NCBI RefSeq assembly: GCF_007421815.1
Contig: NZ_VLNT01000004.1
Coordinates: 218,227 to 282,226, forward strand
DNA: 64,000 nt
Direction: 5' to 3'
Source: Aeromicrobium piscarium
Lineage (GTDB): Bacteria; Actinomycetota; Actinomycetes; Propionibacteriales; Nocardioidaceae
Positions 25,049-32,637 of this stretch are shown here, piece by piece; positions within the stretch are counted from its first letter, which is position 1; each line of letters begins with the position of its first letter. The translations under genes and the position numbers were made by a program. The notes beneath the pieces are model-generated. The model did not search any database and was not told the origin of the DNA. It saw nothing but the letters and a program-made list of their open reading frames with translations.

Positions 25049-25057
25049 TCCCAACGA

Positions 25058-25167
25058 CGGAGGATGTGATTCTGCGGCTGCTATGACGACCCCGGAATCA
25101 CATCCTCCGTACACGACTCACAAGAGATGTGCCTCTGCGGTTGCCAGGGCAGCCGTAGAGGCACATC
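25058..25167 (+). repeat. Paired long hairpins (array family F4)
   Basis: The first hairpin has 15-bp arms CGGAGGATGTGATTC (25058-25072) and GAATCACATCCTCCG (25095-25109). The second (25126-25167) has an 11-bp perfect outer stem GATGTGCCTCT/AGAGGCACATC that continues inward to about 20 pairs with two G-U pairs and a 2-base loop when read as plus-strand RNA. Unit starts are 36, 31 and 31 bases apart. The loop regions share GGC(T/A)GC-like sequence with the array at 43319. It lies between genes ending at 25048 and 25260. Confidence 0.7.
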
Positions 25168-25259
25168 TTCCGTCGCGATGAACGCTCGGCGAGCCCGCCA
25201 TCTCGCTTAAAGGTTGCGGCTTCGCCGGGCCCCGCCGCTCGGCGAGCCTGCTATCTCGC

Positions 25260-26648
25260 CTACAGGGCCCGGATAATGTCTTCGACGCGCTCTTTGGCGT
25301 CGCCGAAGAGCATCTGGGTGTTCTCGCGGAAGAACAGCGGGTTCTGCACACCGGCGTAGCCCGCGGCCATCGAGCGCTTGAACACGATGACGTTCTCGGC
25401 CTCCCACACGTGCAGGACCGGCATACCCGCGATGGGGCTGGTCGGGTCCTCCGAGGCGGCCGGGTTGACGGTGTCGTTGGCGCCGATGACGAGCACGACC
25501 GAGGTGTCGGCGAAGTCGTCGTTGACCTCGTCCATCTCCAGGACGATGTCGTAGGGCACCTTCGCCTCGGCCAGCAGCACGTTCATGTGCCCGGGCAGAC
25601 GTCCCGCGACCGGGTGGATGCCGAACCGCACCTCCACGCCCCGCTCGCGCAGCTTGCGCACGAGATCGGCGACGGGGTACTGCGCCTGCGCGACGGCCAT
25701 GCCGTAGCCCGGCGTGATGATGACGCTCGACGCGTTCTTCAACAGCTCGGCGGTGTCCTCGGCGACGATCTCGCGGTGCTCGCCGTAGTCGGTGTCGTCA
25801 CCGCCGCTGGCCTCGATCCCGAAGCCGCCCGCGATCACCGAGATGAAGGACCGGTTCATCGCCTTGCACATGATGTAGGACAGGTAGGCGCCCGAGGAGC
25901 CCACCAGCGCGCCGGTGACGATGAGCAGGTCGTTGCTCAGCAGGAAGCCCGCCGCCGCGGCAGCCCAGCCGGAGTAGCTGTTGAGCATCGACACCACGAC
26001 GGGCATGTCGCCGCCGCCGATCGAGGCGACCAGATGCCAGCCCAGCGCGAGCGAGATCAGGGTGACGATGATCATCAGCCAGATGTTCGGGGACGCCACG
26101 AACCAGATCGTCAGCGCCACGAAGGCGACCAGCGCGCCGATGTTGAGGTAGTTCTTGCCCGGCAGCATCAGCGGGGCGGACTTGATCCGCGCCGACAGCT
26201 TGAGGAAGGCGACGATCGAGCCGGTGAACGTCACGCCACCGATGAAGATGCCGATGAACACCTCGGCGCTGTGGATCCGCTCCAGCGACTCCAGGGCGTA
26301 GACCGGGTGCTGCAGGTAGCCGTTCCAGCCGACCAGCACGGCGGCCAGGCCGACGAAGCTGTGCAGCAGCGCGATGAGCTCGGGCATCCCGGTCATCTCG
26401 ACCTTCGACGCCCGTATCAGGCCGATCGTCGCGCCGATCGCCATCGCCACCAGCAGCAACACGATGCCGAGGGTGTCGGAGACGTCGACCACCAGGATGA
26501 AGGTCGCGAGCAGCGCGATCGCCATGCCGGCGATGCCATAGGTCACGCCCTGGCGGGCGGACTCGTGCTTGGACAGCCCTGCCAGGGACAGGATGAACAG
26601 CAGGGCAGCAACGATGTAAGCGGCAGTAGCCACGCTAAAAGCAGTCAT
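25260..26648 (-). CDS. pntB: NAD(P) transhydrogenase beta subunit
   Basis: The 462-residue protein has about eight or nine helices in the N-terminal 260 residues (first at [16 protein letters not shown], with [32 protein letters not shown] later) and a C-terminal NADP(H)-binding domain ([52 protein letters not shown] segment, [18 protein letters not shown]). With PntA it couples proton flow to NADPH formation. ATG 26648; a TTG at 26657 is closer to the AAGGA site and is possible. Confidence 0.95.
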   Translation of the reverse strand: MTAFSVATAAYIVAALLFILSLAGLSKHESARQGVTYGIAGMAIALLATFILVVDVSDTLGIVLLLVAMAIGATIGLIRASKVEMTGMPELIALLHSFVGLAAVLVGWNGYLQHPVYALESLERIHSAEVFIGIFIGGVTFTGSIVAFLKLSARIKSAPLMLPGKNYLNIGALVAFVALTIWFVASPNIWLMIIVTLISLALGWHLVASIGGGDMPVVVSMLNSYSGWAAAAAGFLLSNDLLIVTGALVGSSGAYLSYIMCKAMNRSFISVIAGGFGIEASGGDDTDYGEHREIVAEDTAELLKNASSVIITPGYGMAVAQAQYPVADLVRKLRERGVEVRFGIHPVAGRLPGHMNVLLAEAKVPYDIVLEMDEVNDDFADTSVVLVIGANDTVNPAASEDPTSPIAGMPVLHVWEAENVIVFKRSMAAGYAGVQNPLFFRENTQMLFGDAKERVEDIIRAL

Positions 26649-26676
26649 GTCGACCAATCAGTCCTTCGGGCTCTGC

Positions 26677-28218
26677 TCACTTGGAGAACATGCCGAGCAT
26701 GCGTCGGGTCACGGCGAAGCCGCCGAAGACGTTGATACTGGCCACGAGCACGGCCACGAAGGCCAGCACCCGGATCACGACATCGTCGGTCGCGAGCTGG
26801 AGCATCGCACCGACCACGATGATGCCGCTGATCGCATTCGTGACACTCATCAGCGGCGTGTGCAGCGCGTGGTGCACCTTGCCGATCACGTAGTAGCCGA
26901 TGACGATCGCCAGCGTCAGCACGGTGAAGTGCTGCGGCAATGGCGCCGGAGCGAAGGCGTTCACCAGGAACAGCACCGCGACACCGGCAGCCACCAGGGC
27001 GTACTTGCCCCGCTGGGTCAGCGCGGGCTTCTCCTCGGCGGCAGGGGCCGGAGCCGCGGCGGCGGCCGCGGGGGCCGGGGCTGCGGAGACCTGCACCGGC
27101 GGCGGAGGCCACAGCTTCTCCCGGTTGCGCGCGACGGTGATGGCGCGCTGCACCACATCGTCGAAGTCCAGCACCAGCTGGCCGTCCTTCTCCGGTGTCA
27201 GCAGCTTGAGCAGGTTGACGAGGTTCGTGCCGTAGAGCTGCGAGGCCTGCGTGGGCAGACGGCCGGCTAGGTCGGTGTAGCCGAGGATGATGACGCCGTT
27301 ATCGGTGACCACGCGCTCGCCGGGCACCGATCCCTCGACATTGCCGCCCTGTGCGGCAGCCATGTCCACGATCACGCTGCCGGGCTTCATGGTGGCCACA
27401 TCGGCCGCCGTGATCAGCCGGGGCGCCGCGCGGCCGGGGATGAGGGCCGTGGTGATGACGATGTCGACATCGGCCGCCTGCTCCGAATAGATCTCCGCGG
27501 CACGGCGGTCATAGGCCTCACTCGTGGCCTTCGCGTACCCATCGGAGGACACTTCCTTGTCCTCATCGGGCACGACGACCTCGAGGTACTCGCCGCCGAT
27601 GGACTTGACCTGATCGGCGACCTCGGGGCGCGGGTCGGTGGCGCGCACGATCGCACCGAGACTCGATGCAGCGCCGATCGCGGCCAGACCCGCCACTCCG
27701 GCACCGGCCACCAGGACCTTGGCGGGCGGCACCTTGCCCGCGGCGGTCACCTGGCCGGTGAAGAAACGACCGAACTCGTTGGCCGCCTCGACCACCGCGC
27801 GATAACCGGCGATATTCGCCATCGAGGACAGCACGTCCATCGACTGCGCCCGCGAGATCCGCGGCACCGCGTCCATCGCCAGCGCGGTGATGGGCCGCGC
27901 CGCGAGCTGATCGACCAGGTCGGGGTTCAGCGCCGGGCTCATCAGGCTCACGACCGTGGCGCCCTCGCGCAGACGGTCCAGCTCGGCCTCGGCGGGAGCG
28001 TTCACCTTCAACACCACATCGGCCGACCAGGCATCCTCGCCCGTTCCGACCGAGGCACCTGCCTCGACGAAGGCAGCATCGGGGAAGCTCGCGAGCTCAC
28101 CGGCCCCCGCCTCGACCACGACCTCGTAGCCGAGCTTGATCAATTGCGACGCAGTCGACGGAGTCGCCGCGACACGCGTCTCTCCAGGCACCGACTCGGT
28201 GACGATTCCGATCTTCAC
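26677..28218 (-). CDS. pntA: NAD(P) transhydrogenase alpha subunit (single chain)
   Basis: The 513-residue protein has the NAD(H) domain first (MKIGIVTESVPGETRVAATP, VLVAGAGVAGLAAIGAASSLGA at about residue 168) and, after an Ala/Pro-rich linker (about residues 385-405), four helices at the C-terminus ending VFGGFAVTRRMLGMFSK. This is the enteric-like fused alpha chain rather than split alpha1/alpha2. The start is GTG 28218 with TAGTGT seven bases upstream, suggesting a leaderless mRNA. A palindrome at 28260 lies in its promoter region. Confidence 0.95.
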   Translation of the reverse strand: MKIGIVTESVPGETRVAATPSTASQLIKLGYEVVVEAGAGELASFPDAAFVEAGASVGTGEDAWSADVVLKVNAPAEAELDRLREGATVVSLMSPALNPDLVDQLAARPITALAMDAVPRISRAQSMDVLSSMANIAGYRAVVEAANEFGRFFTGQVTAAGKVPPAKVLVAGAGVAGLAAIGAASSLGAIVRATDPRPEVADQVKSIGGEYLEVVVPDEDKEVSSDGYAKATSEAYDRRAAEIYSEQAADVDIVITTALIPGRAAPRLITAADVATMKPGSVIVDMAAAQGGNVEGSVPGERVVTDNGVIILGYTDLAGRLPTQASQLYGTNLVNLLKLLTPEKDGQLVLDFDDVVQRAITVARNREKLWPPPPVQVSAAPAPAAAAAAPAPAAEEKPALTQRGKYALVAAGVAVLFLVNAFAPAPLPQHFTVLTLAIVIGYYVIGKVHHALHTPLMSVTNAISGIIVVGAMLQLATDDVVIRVLAFVAVLVASINVFGGFAVTRRMLGMFSK

Positions 28219-28259
28219 CTCGCGAACACTAGCGACGAAACGCGATTGTGACCACCGGC

Positions 28260-28275
28260 TGAGACACGTGTCTCA
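28260..28275. promoter_or_regulatory. 16-bp perfect palindrome between pntA and the SDR gene
   Basis: TGAGACACGTGTCTCA reads the same on both strands. It lies 29 bases upstream of the pntA -10 (TAGTGT, minus strand 28231-28226), near the expected -35, and about 73 bases upstream of the SDR -10. Form and size fit a TetR-family operator. No regulator gene is adjacent. Confidence 0.65.
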
Positions 28276-28359
28276 CCATGTGGGGGGTATCGGCCCGATA
28301 GGAGAGGGAATGTGACATCGCCAGTGGCACATTTCACATACCAACGGTATCTTAAGCCC

Positions 28360-29253
28360 ATGGCCACGCTCAGTCCCTCCGCCTTCAGCGGAAAAGTCGC
28401 CCTCATCACCGGCGCCGCCCGCGGCATCGGCGCTCACACCGCTCGCGAGTTCGTCGCCTACGGCGGCAAGGTCGCGCTCCTCGGCCTCGAGCCGGACCTC
28501 CTCGCTCAGCTGGCCGAGGAGCTCGGTGACGACGCGGCCTGGTGGGAGGCCGACGTCCGCGACGGCGAAGCCATCGCTCAGGCCGTCGACAGCGCCGCCG
28601 AGCACTTCGGACGGCTCGACTATGTCCTGGCCAATGCCGGTATCGCGTCCTACGGCACCGTGCGCCAGATCGACGACTCAGCCTTCGAGCGGGTCATCGA
28701 CATCAACATCAACGGCGTGTTCCGGACCGCCAAGCACGCGATCCCCCATCTGCAACGCACGCGCGGGTATCTGCTGGTCGTCTCCTCGCTCGCCGCCTTC
28801 TCCAATATCGCCGGCCTGGCGCCGTACGCCGCCAGCAAGGCCGGATGCGAATCCCTCGCCGTCGCGATGCGCCAGGAGGTGGCCCACCTCGGCATCACGG
28901 TCGGCATCTGCCACCCCTCGTGGATCGACACCGATATCGTGCGCGGGGCCGAGAACGATCTGCCCACGTTCAAGGCGATCCGCAGCAAGCTGCCCTACCC
29001 GGCGAACTCGACCACGAGCGTCGAGGAATGTGTCGAGCACATCCTGACCGGCTTCGCGAAGCGCAAGGCCCGCGTCTACGTGCCCAAGGGGGTCTTGATC
29101 GCCAACTGGTCCAAGGCCTTCGTCAACTCGCCGGCGACCTGGCCCTATGTCCGTCGCCTGACCCGCAAGACGGTCCCGCAGCTCGAGGCCGAGGTCGACG
29201 CGCTCGGCCGCTACCACCACAGCCACGTGCCCATGACCGACCGGCACAGCTGA
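28360..29253 (+). CDS. Short-chain dehydrogenase/reductase (SDR)
   Basis: The 297-residue classical SDR has the cofactor motif TGAARGIG (about residue 18), NAG in YVLANAGIASYG, and catalytic Ser-Tyr-Lys in SSLAAF...YAASK (YAASKAG near residue 161). It reduces or oxidises an alcohol or ketone with NAD(P)H. A C-terminal extension of about 50 residues (VLIANWSKAFVNSPATWPYVRR) is longer than usual. The -10 box TATCTT (28348-28353) ends 6 bases before the ATG, suggesting a leaderless mRNA. Confidence 0.9.
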   Translation: MATLSPSAFSGKVALITGAARGIGAHTAREFVAYGGKVALLGLEPDLLAQLAEELGDDAAWWEADVRDGEAIAQAVDSAAEHFGRLDYVLANAGIASYGTVRQIDDSAFERVIDININGVFRTAKHAIPHLQRTRGYLLVVSSLAAFSNIAGLAPYAASKAGCESLAVAMRQEVAHLGITVGICHPSWIDTDIVRGAENDLPTFKAIRSKLPYPANSTTSVEECVEHILTGFAKRKARVYVPKGVLIANWSKAFVNSPATWPYVRRLTRKTVPQLEAEVDALGRYHHSHVPMTDRHS

Positions 29254-29269
29254 CACGGCCCGGTTCAGG

Positions 29270-29929
29270 TCACCAGTCGGCGGCGTCGGGGTCCTGCACG
29301 GAGGCGGCGAGGGCCGTCATGTGCCCGAGCCGCGCGATCTCCGAGGGCAGGAACTCGGGTCCTCCTCGTCGTCCGACCACGAGAGCGAACCGCTGTCCGC
29401 GGCGCAGGCGCCCGGGAGCACCGGCCAGCACCATCGACTCCCAGGCCTCGACATCGTCGAGGGCTCGGGAGGAGTCCAGCTCGAGCCACTGCTCCGCCTC
29501 GTCGATGAGATGCGGAGCCGCACCCGTGCCGTAGGCCACCTGAACGGCACCGCGCCGGCGCACGATCGCCATCGCCCAGTCCGTGCGGAAGGTATCGGGC
29601 ACGACATCGACCAGCCGCTCGATGGCCTTCGCCGGCTCGGCGGTGAACGACTCCACCGCCTCGAGATCCATCCGCAGGTTCGCACCGGCGGCATAGCGTG
29701 AGATCCAGTGCACCCGCACACCGTCCAGCGCATGGCAGGCCGTGATGAGGGCATCGGGCATGACGCTCGGCGGCAGCTCGAGGAGCACGTCGTCGACCGC
29801 GAAGCCATCGGACCGGTGCTCGACGATCTCGATGGCCTCGATGTCGGCGCCGGCACTACCGAGTGCCGTCGCCAACGCGCCCAGCGAGCCGGGAACGTCC
29901 GGCAACTCGACGCGCAGATGGAATGCCAT
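29270..29929 (-). CDS. ACT-domain amino acid-binding-like protein
   Basis: The 219-residue protein starts with an ACT-like domain (FHLRVELPDVPGSLGALATALGSAGADIEAIEIVE). The rest (WLELDSSRALDDVEAWESMVLAGAPGRLRRGQRFALVVGRRGGPEFL) is GAF-like or unknown. It may sense an amino acid. Two starts are possible: ATG 29929, with CACAAT seven bases upstream, or ATG 29938; neither has a ribosome site. Convergent with the SDR gene, 16 bases apart. Confidence 0.7.
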   Translation of the reverse strand: MAFHLRVELPDVPGSLGALATALGSAGADIEAIEIVEHRSDGFAVDDVLLELPPSVMPDALITACHALDGVRVHWISRYAAGANLRMDLEAVESFTAEPAKAIERLVDVVPDTFRTDWAMAIVRRRGAVQVAYGTGAAPHLIDEAEQWLELDSSRALDDVEAWESMVLAGAPGRLRRGQRFALVVGRRGGPEFLPSEIARLGHMTALAASVQDPDAADW

Positions 29930-30067
29930 GGCACCCATTGTGTCGAATCCACGTTTCCCGCACGTGAACCGCCACGATACGGACGAACCCGTAGCACTAC
30001 GGATAGACCGGATCCGGCTGCCGGAGAGAAGCTGACCCGATCGACCCCTTCGACCGAGGAGAACATC

Positions 30068-30541
30068 GTGAAAGCACTCTCCATCACCCTGCGCGGCATC
30101 GCCGTCGCCGGCCTCGTGGGCTCCGGCCTGGTGCTGACCGCGCCCGCCGCCAGCGCCCAGAACTGCAGCAATGTCCCCGGATATGCCAAACGCGTCTCCA
30201 GCGGCATCACCGAGTACTACGAGGACGGGCGATGCGGCGTCGACCTGAACCGCCAGGTCACCCCGCCGGCACCGCGGCCCCAGACACCGGCCCCTCCTGC
30301 CACTGGCTGCCGGCAGTACCCCGACGGCGAGCTCTGCGGCGCCGGCATCGGCGGTCCGCGTCCGCCCATGTCGCACGACACCTGGCGCCGGCTCTACGGC
30401 AGTCCACCGCCGGTCACCTCGGTGCGTGTCGGCGCCCCGGTGAGCATCGGCGGCGGGGGCGGGGGCGGAAGCGTCGGGACGGTCACGGTCGGCCCGATCA
30501 GTAACCCCGACAAGGTCAAGAAGTCCGACTCGACCAAGTAG
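30068..30541 (+). CDS. Secreted small protein, Cys-containing, unknown
   Basis: The 157-residue protein has a Sec signal peptide (residues 1-30, cleavage near ASAQN). The mature part has four Cys in NCSN, RCGVD, GCRQYPDGELCG and Pro-rich stretches (TPPAPRPQTPAPPATG), then a Gly-rich run and a Lys/Ser/Asp-rich end. GTG 30068 follows GAGGAGAACATC. No family recognised. A strong terminator follows at 30557. Confidence 0.65.
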   Translation: MKALSITLRGIAVAGLVGSGLVLTAPAASAQNCSNVPGYAKRVSSGITEYYEDGRCGVDLNRQVTPPAPRPQTPAPPATGCRQYPDGELCGAGIGGPRPPMSHDTWRRLYGSPPPVTSVRVGAPVSIGGGGGGGSVGTVTVGPISNPDKVKKSDSTK

Positions 30542-30556
30542 GAGAGTGATCCACCA

Positions 30557-30588
30557 GGAGCGGGCCGAGGATCGTCTTGGCCCGCTCC
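30557..30588. terminator. Hairpin after the secreted protein gene
   Basis: GGAGCGGGCC (30557-30566) and GGCCCGCTCC (30579-30588) form a perfect 10-bp stem with a 12-base loop. It has no U tract. It sits directly upstream of the leaderless start box of the next gene. Confidence 0.65.
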
Positions 30589-30603
30589 CGTACGCTCGGC
30601 GCC

Positions 30604-30936
30604 GTGAACCCCCGGATCGTGCGTCCTCTCTTCCGTGCCGTCGCCATCGCCGAGGCGCTCTCGTGGACCGGTCTGCTGATCGGCATGTACATCAAGTACA
30701 TCGCCGACACCTCCGAGGTCGGGGTCCAGGTCTTCGGCCCCATCCACGGCGGGCTGTTCATGCTCTATGTCGCGGTCACCCTGCTCGCCTGGCGCGTGTT
30801 CCGGTGGTCGATCCCCACGCTCCTGTGGGGCCTGTTCGCCTCCATCCCACCCCTGGCGACGATCGTCTTCGATATCTGGGCCGAGCGCAGCGGCCGCCTC
30901 GACGCCCCCGAACGGGACACCGCGCCCGCCCGCTGA
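30604..30936 (+). CDS. DUF3817 family membrane protein
   Basis: The 110-residue protein has three helices; the first contains the family segment FRAVAIAEALSWTGLLIGMYIKYI, then HGGLFMLYVAVTLLAW and WGLFASIPPLATIVFDIW. Function unknown. The start is GTG 30604, seven bases after TACGCT, fitting leaderless translation. Confidence 0.8.
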   Translation: MNPRIVRPLFRAVAIAEALSWTGLLIGMYIKYIADTSEVGVQVFGPIHGGLFMLYVAVTLLAWRVFRWSIPTLLWGLFASIPPLATIVFDIWAERSGRLDAPERDTAPAR

Positions 30937-31018
30937 CCGGGACCCTCACCGCTGCTCGGTCGCGATCTCGACCGCCCGAGCAGTGGCGCCGCCGCGCCGC
31001 CGCGCCGATACTGAACCC

Positions 31019-31867
31019 ATGCGAGCGATCTGGAAGGGCGCCATCAGCTTCGGGCTCGTCAACGTGCCGGTGAAGCTGTACTCCGCCACGAGCAGCCACG
31101 ATCTCTCCCTGCACCAGGTGCACGACGAGGACGGAGGCCGCATCCGCTACGAACGCCGGTGCGAGGTGTGCCGGCAGGTCGTCGCCTATAAGAACATCGA
31201 CAAGGCCTATGACGACGGCACGCAGACCGTCGTGCTGACCAAGGACGACATCTCCTCGCTGCCGGCCGAGAAGAGCCGCGAGATCGACGTGGTGGAGTTC
31301 GTTCCCGCCGACCAGATCGATCCGCTACGGCTCGACTCCTCCTACTACCTCGAACCCGAGGAACGCGCGCTCAAGCCCTATGCCCTGCTGCGCCGGACGC
31401 TCGAGGAGACCGACCGCGCCGCGATCGTGCACTTCGCCCTGCGCCAGCGCACCCGCCTCGGCGTGCTCCGAGTCCGCGACAACGCCCTCGTCCTGCAGAC
31501 GATGCTGTGGGACGACGAGGTACGACAGCCGGACTTCGACGTCCTCTCCGGCGAGACGAAGGTGACCGCCAAGGAGCTGAAGATGGCCGAGCAGCTCGTC
31601 GACTCCCTCGCCGGGGACCTGGACACCGCCGACTTCACCGACGACTACCAGGAGCAGCTGCGCGCCCTCGTCGACGCCAAGCTCGAGCAGGGCGACACGC
31701 TCGACACCGAGAAGACCTTCGGCGTCAGCGAGGAGGACTCCGAGGACGGCGGTGAGGTGGTCGACCTCATGGAGGCGCTCAAGCGCAGCGTCGATGCCCG
31801 CAAGAAGAAGACCGGCGGAGCGAAGAAGACCGCCAAGTCGTCGAGCTCGAAGCGCAAGTCCAGCTGA
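31019..31867 (+). CDS. ku: Ku protein (non-homologous end joining)
   Basis: The 282-residue protein forms a homodimeric ring on DNA ends and recruits LigD (32638). It begins MRAIWKGAISFGLVNVPVKLYSAT, the hallmark of bacterial Ku, with YERRCEVCRQVV, then SSYYLEPEERALKPYALLRRTL, and ends in a Lys-rich tail (ARKKKTGGAKKTAKSSSSKRKS) that in other Ku proteins aids DNA binding. GATACT sits 6 bases before the ATG (leaderless). Confidence 0.95.
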   Translation: MRAIWKGAISFGLVNVPVKLYSATSSHDLSLHQVHDEDGGRIRYERRCEVCRQVVAYKNIDKAYDDGTQTVVLTKDDISSLPAEKSREIDVVEFVPADQIDPLRLDSSYYLEPEERALKPYALLRRTLEETDRAAIVHFALRQRTRLGVLRVRDNALVLQTMLWDDEVRQPDFDVLSGETKVTAKELKMAEQLVDSLAGDLDTADFTDDYQEQLRALVDAKLEQGDTLDTEKTFGVSEEDSEDGGEVVDLMEALKRSVDARKKKTGGAKKTAKSSSSKRKSS

Positions 31868-31877
31868 CCACGAGGCC

Positions 31878-32567
31878 TCAGGCCGTGGGGGCCCCGCCGA
31901 CCGAGCTGCCGCGATGGCGCACGATGGCCTCGGCCACGTCGCGCAGCTTGCGGTTGCCGTCCTGGGAGTAGCGCCGCAGGACGTCGAAGGCCCGGTCGGA
32001 GTCGAGATCGAACCGCTCCATGAGGATGCCCTGCGCCTGGCCGATGAGCTTGCGCGCGTCGATCGCCGACATGAGCCCGTCCTCGCTGTGCGATGCGGCC
32101 AGGGCCACCGAGGCGTGCCGGCCGAGGATCTCGGCCACCGCGAGATCCTCGGGGGTGAAGGCGTCCGGGTCGTCGGCGTAGATGTTCAGCGATCCGTAGC
32201 GGCGTTGGCGGGTCTCCAGGCGGACGCTGATCGCGCTACGGATCCCGAGCTTCTCGACGGCGCGTCCCCAGGTCGGCCACCGCTCGTCCTGCGCGACATC
32301 GTTCGAGAGATAGCTGCCGACCCCCTCGAGGGCGTCGAGACACGGTCCTTCGTCGTGGGTGCGCTGCAGCTCGTGCGACTCCTCCACCCGCGGCGAGGTC
32401 GAGGCCGCGGTCTCGATGCGCTGCCGTGCGTGGACGAGCATGATCCCCGAGTCACTGCCGCCGATCGCCGACTGCGCGAACTTGGTGATCAGATCAACGG
32501 TCTGCTCCGTGGACGGCTGGTCGTACAGCTCCAATGCCATCTCGGAGAAGAACTCCGACGTGCCCAT
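31878..32567 (-). CDS. GAF-ANTAR regulator (RNA-binding antiterminator type)
   Basis: The 229-residue protein has a GAF domain (about residues 18-140, SGIMLVHARQRIETAASTSP, GIRSAISVRLETRQRRYGSLNIY) and a C-terminal ANTAR domain (about residues 160-220, LMSAIDARKLIGQAQGILMERFDLDSDRAFDVLRRYSQDGNRKLRDVAEAIV). ANTAR proteins bind paired RNA hairpins and stop termination. ATG 32567 has GAGAGG six bases upstream; ATG 32573 is too close to that site. It lies convergent to ku and divergent from ligD. Confidence 0.92.
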   Translation of the reverse strand: MGTSEFFSEMALELYDQPSTEQTVDLITKFAQSAIGGSDSGIMLVHARQRIETAASTSPRVEESHELQRTHDEGPCLDALEGVGSYLSNDVAQDERWPTWGRAVEKLGIRSAISVRLETRQRRYGSLNIYADDPDAFTPEDLAVAEILGRHASVALAASHSEDGLMSAIDARKLIGQAQGILMERFDLDSDRAFDVLRRYSQDGNRKLRDVAEAIVRHRGSSVGGAPTA

Positions 32568-32637
32568 GGCCATCCTCTCGACCTATCGTGAGGCTTCAGC
32601 GTAGATCACGCGAGGTCCGCGAGAGGAGGCAATGGCG

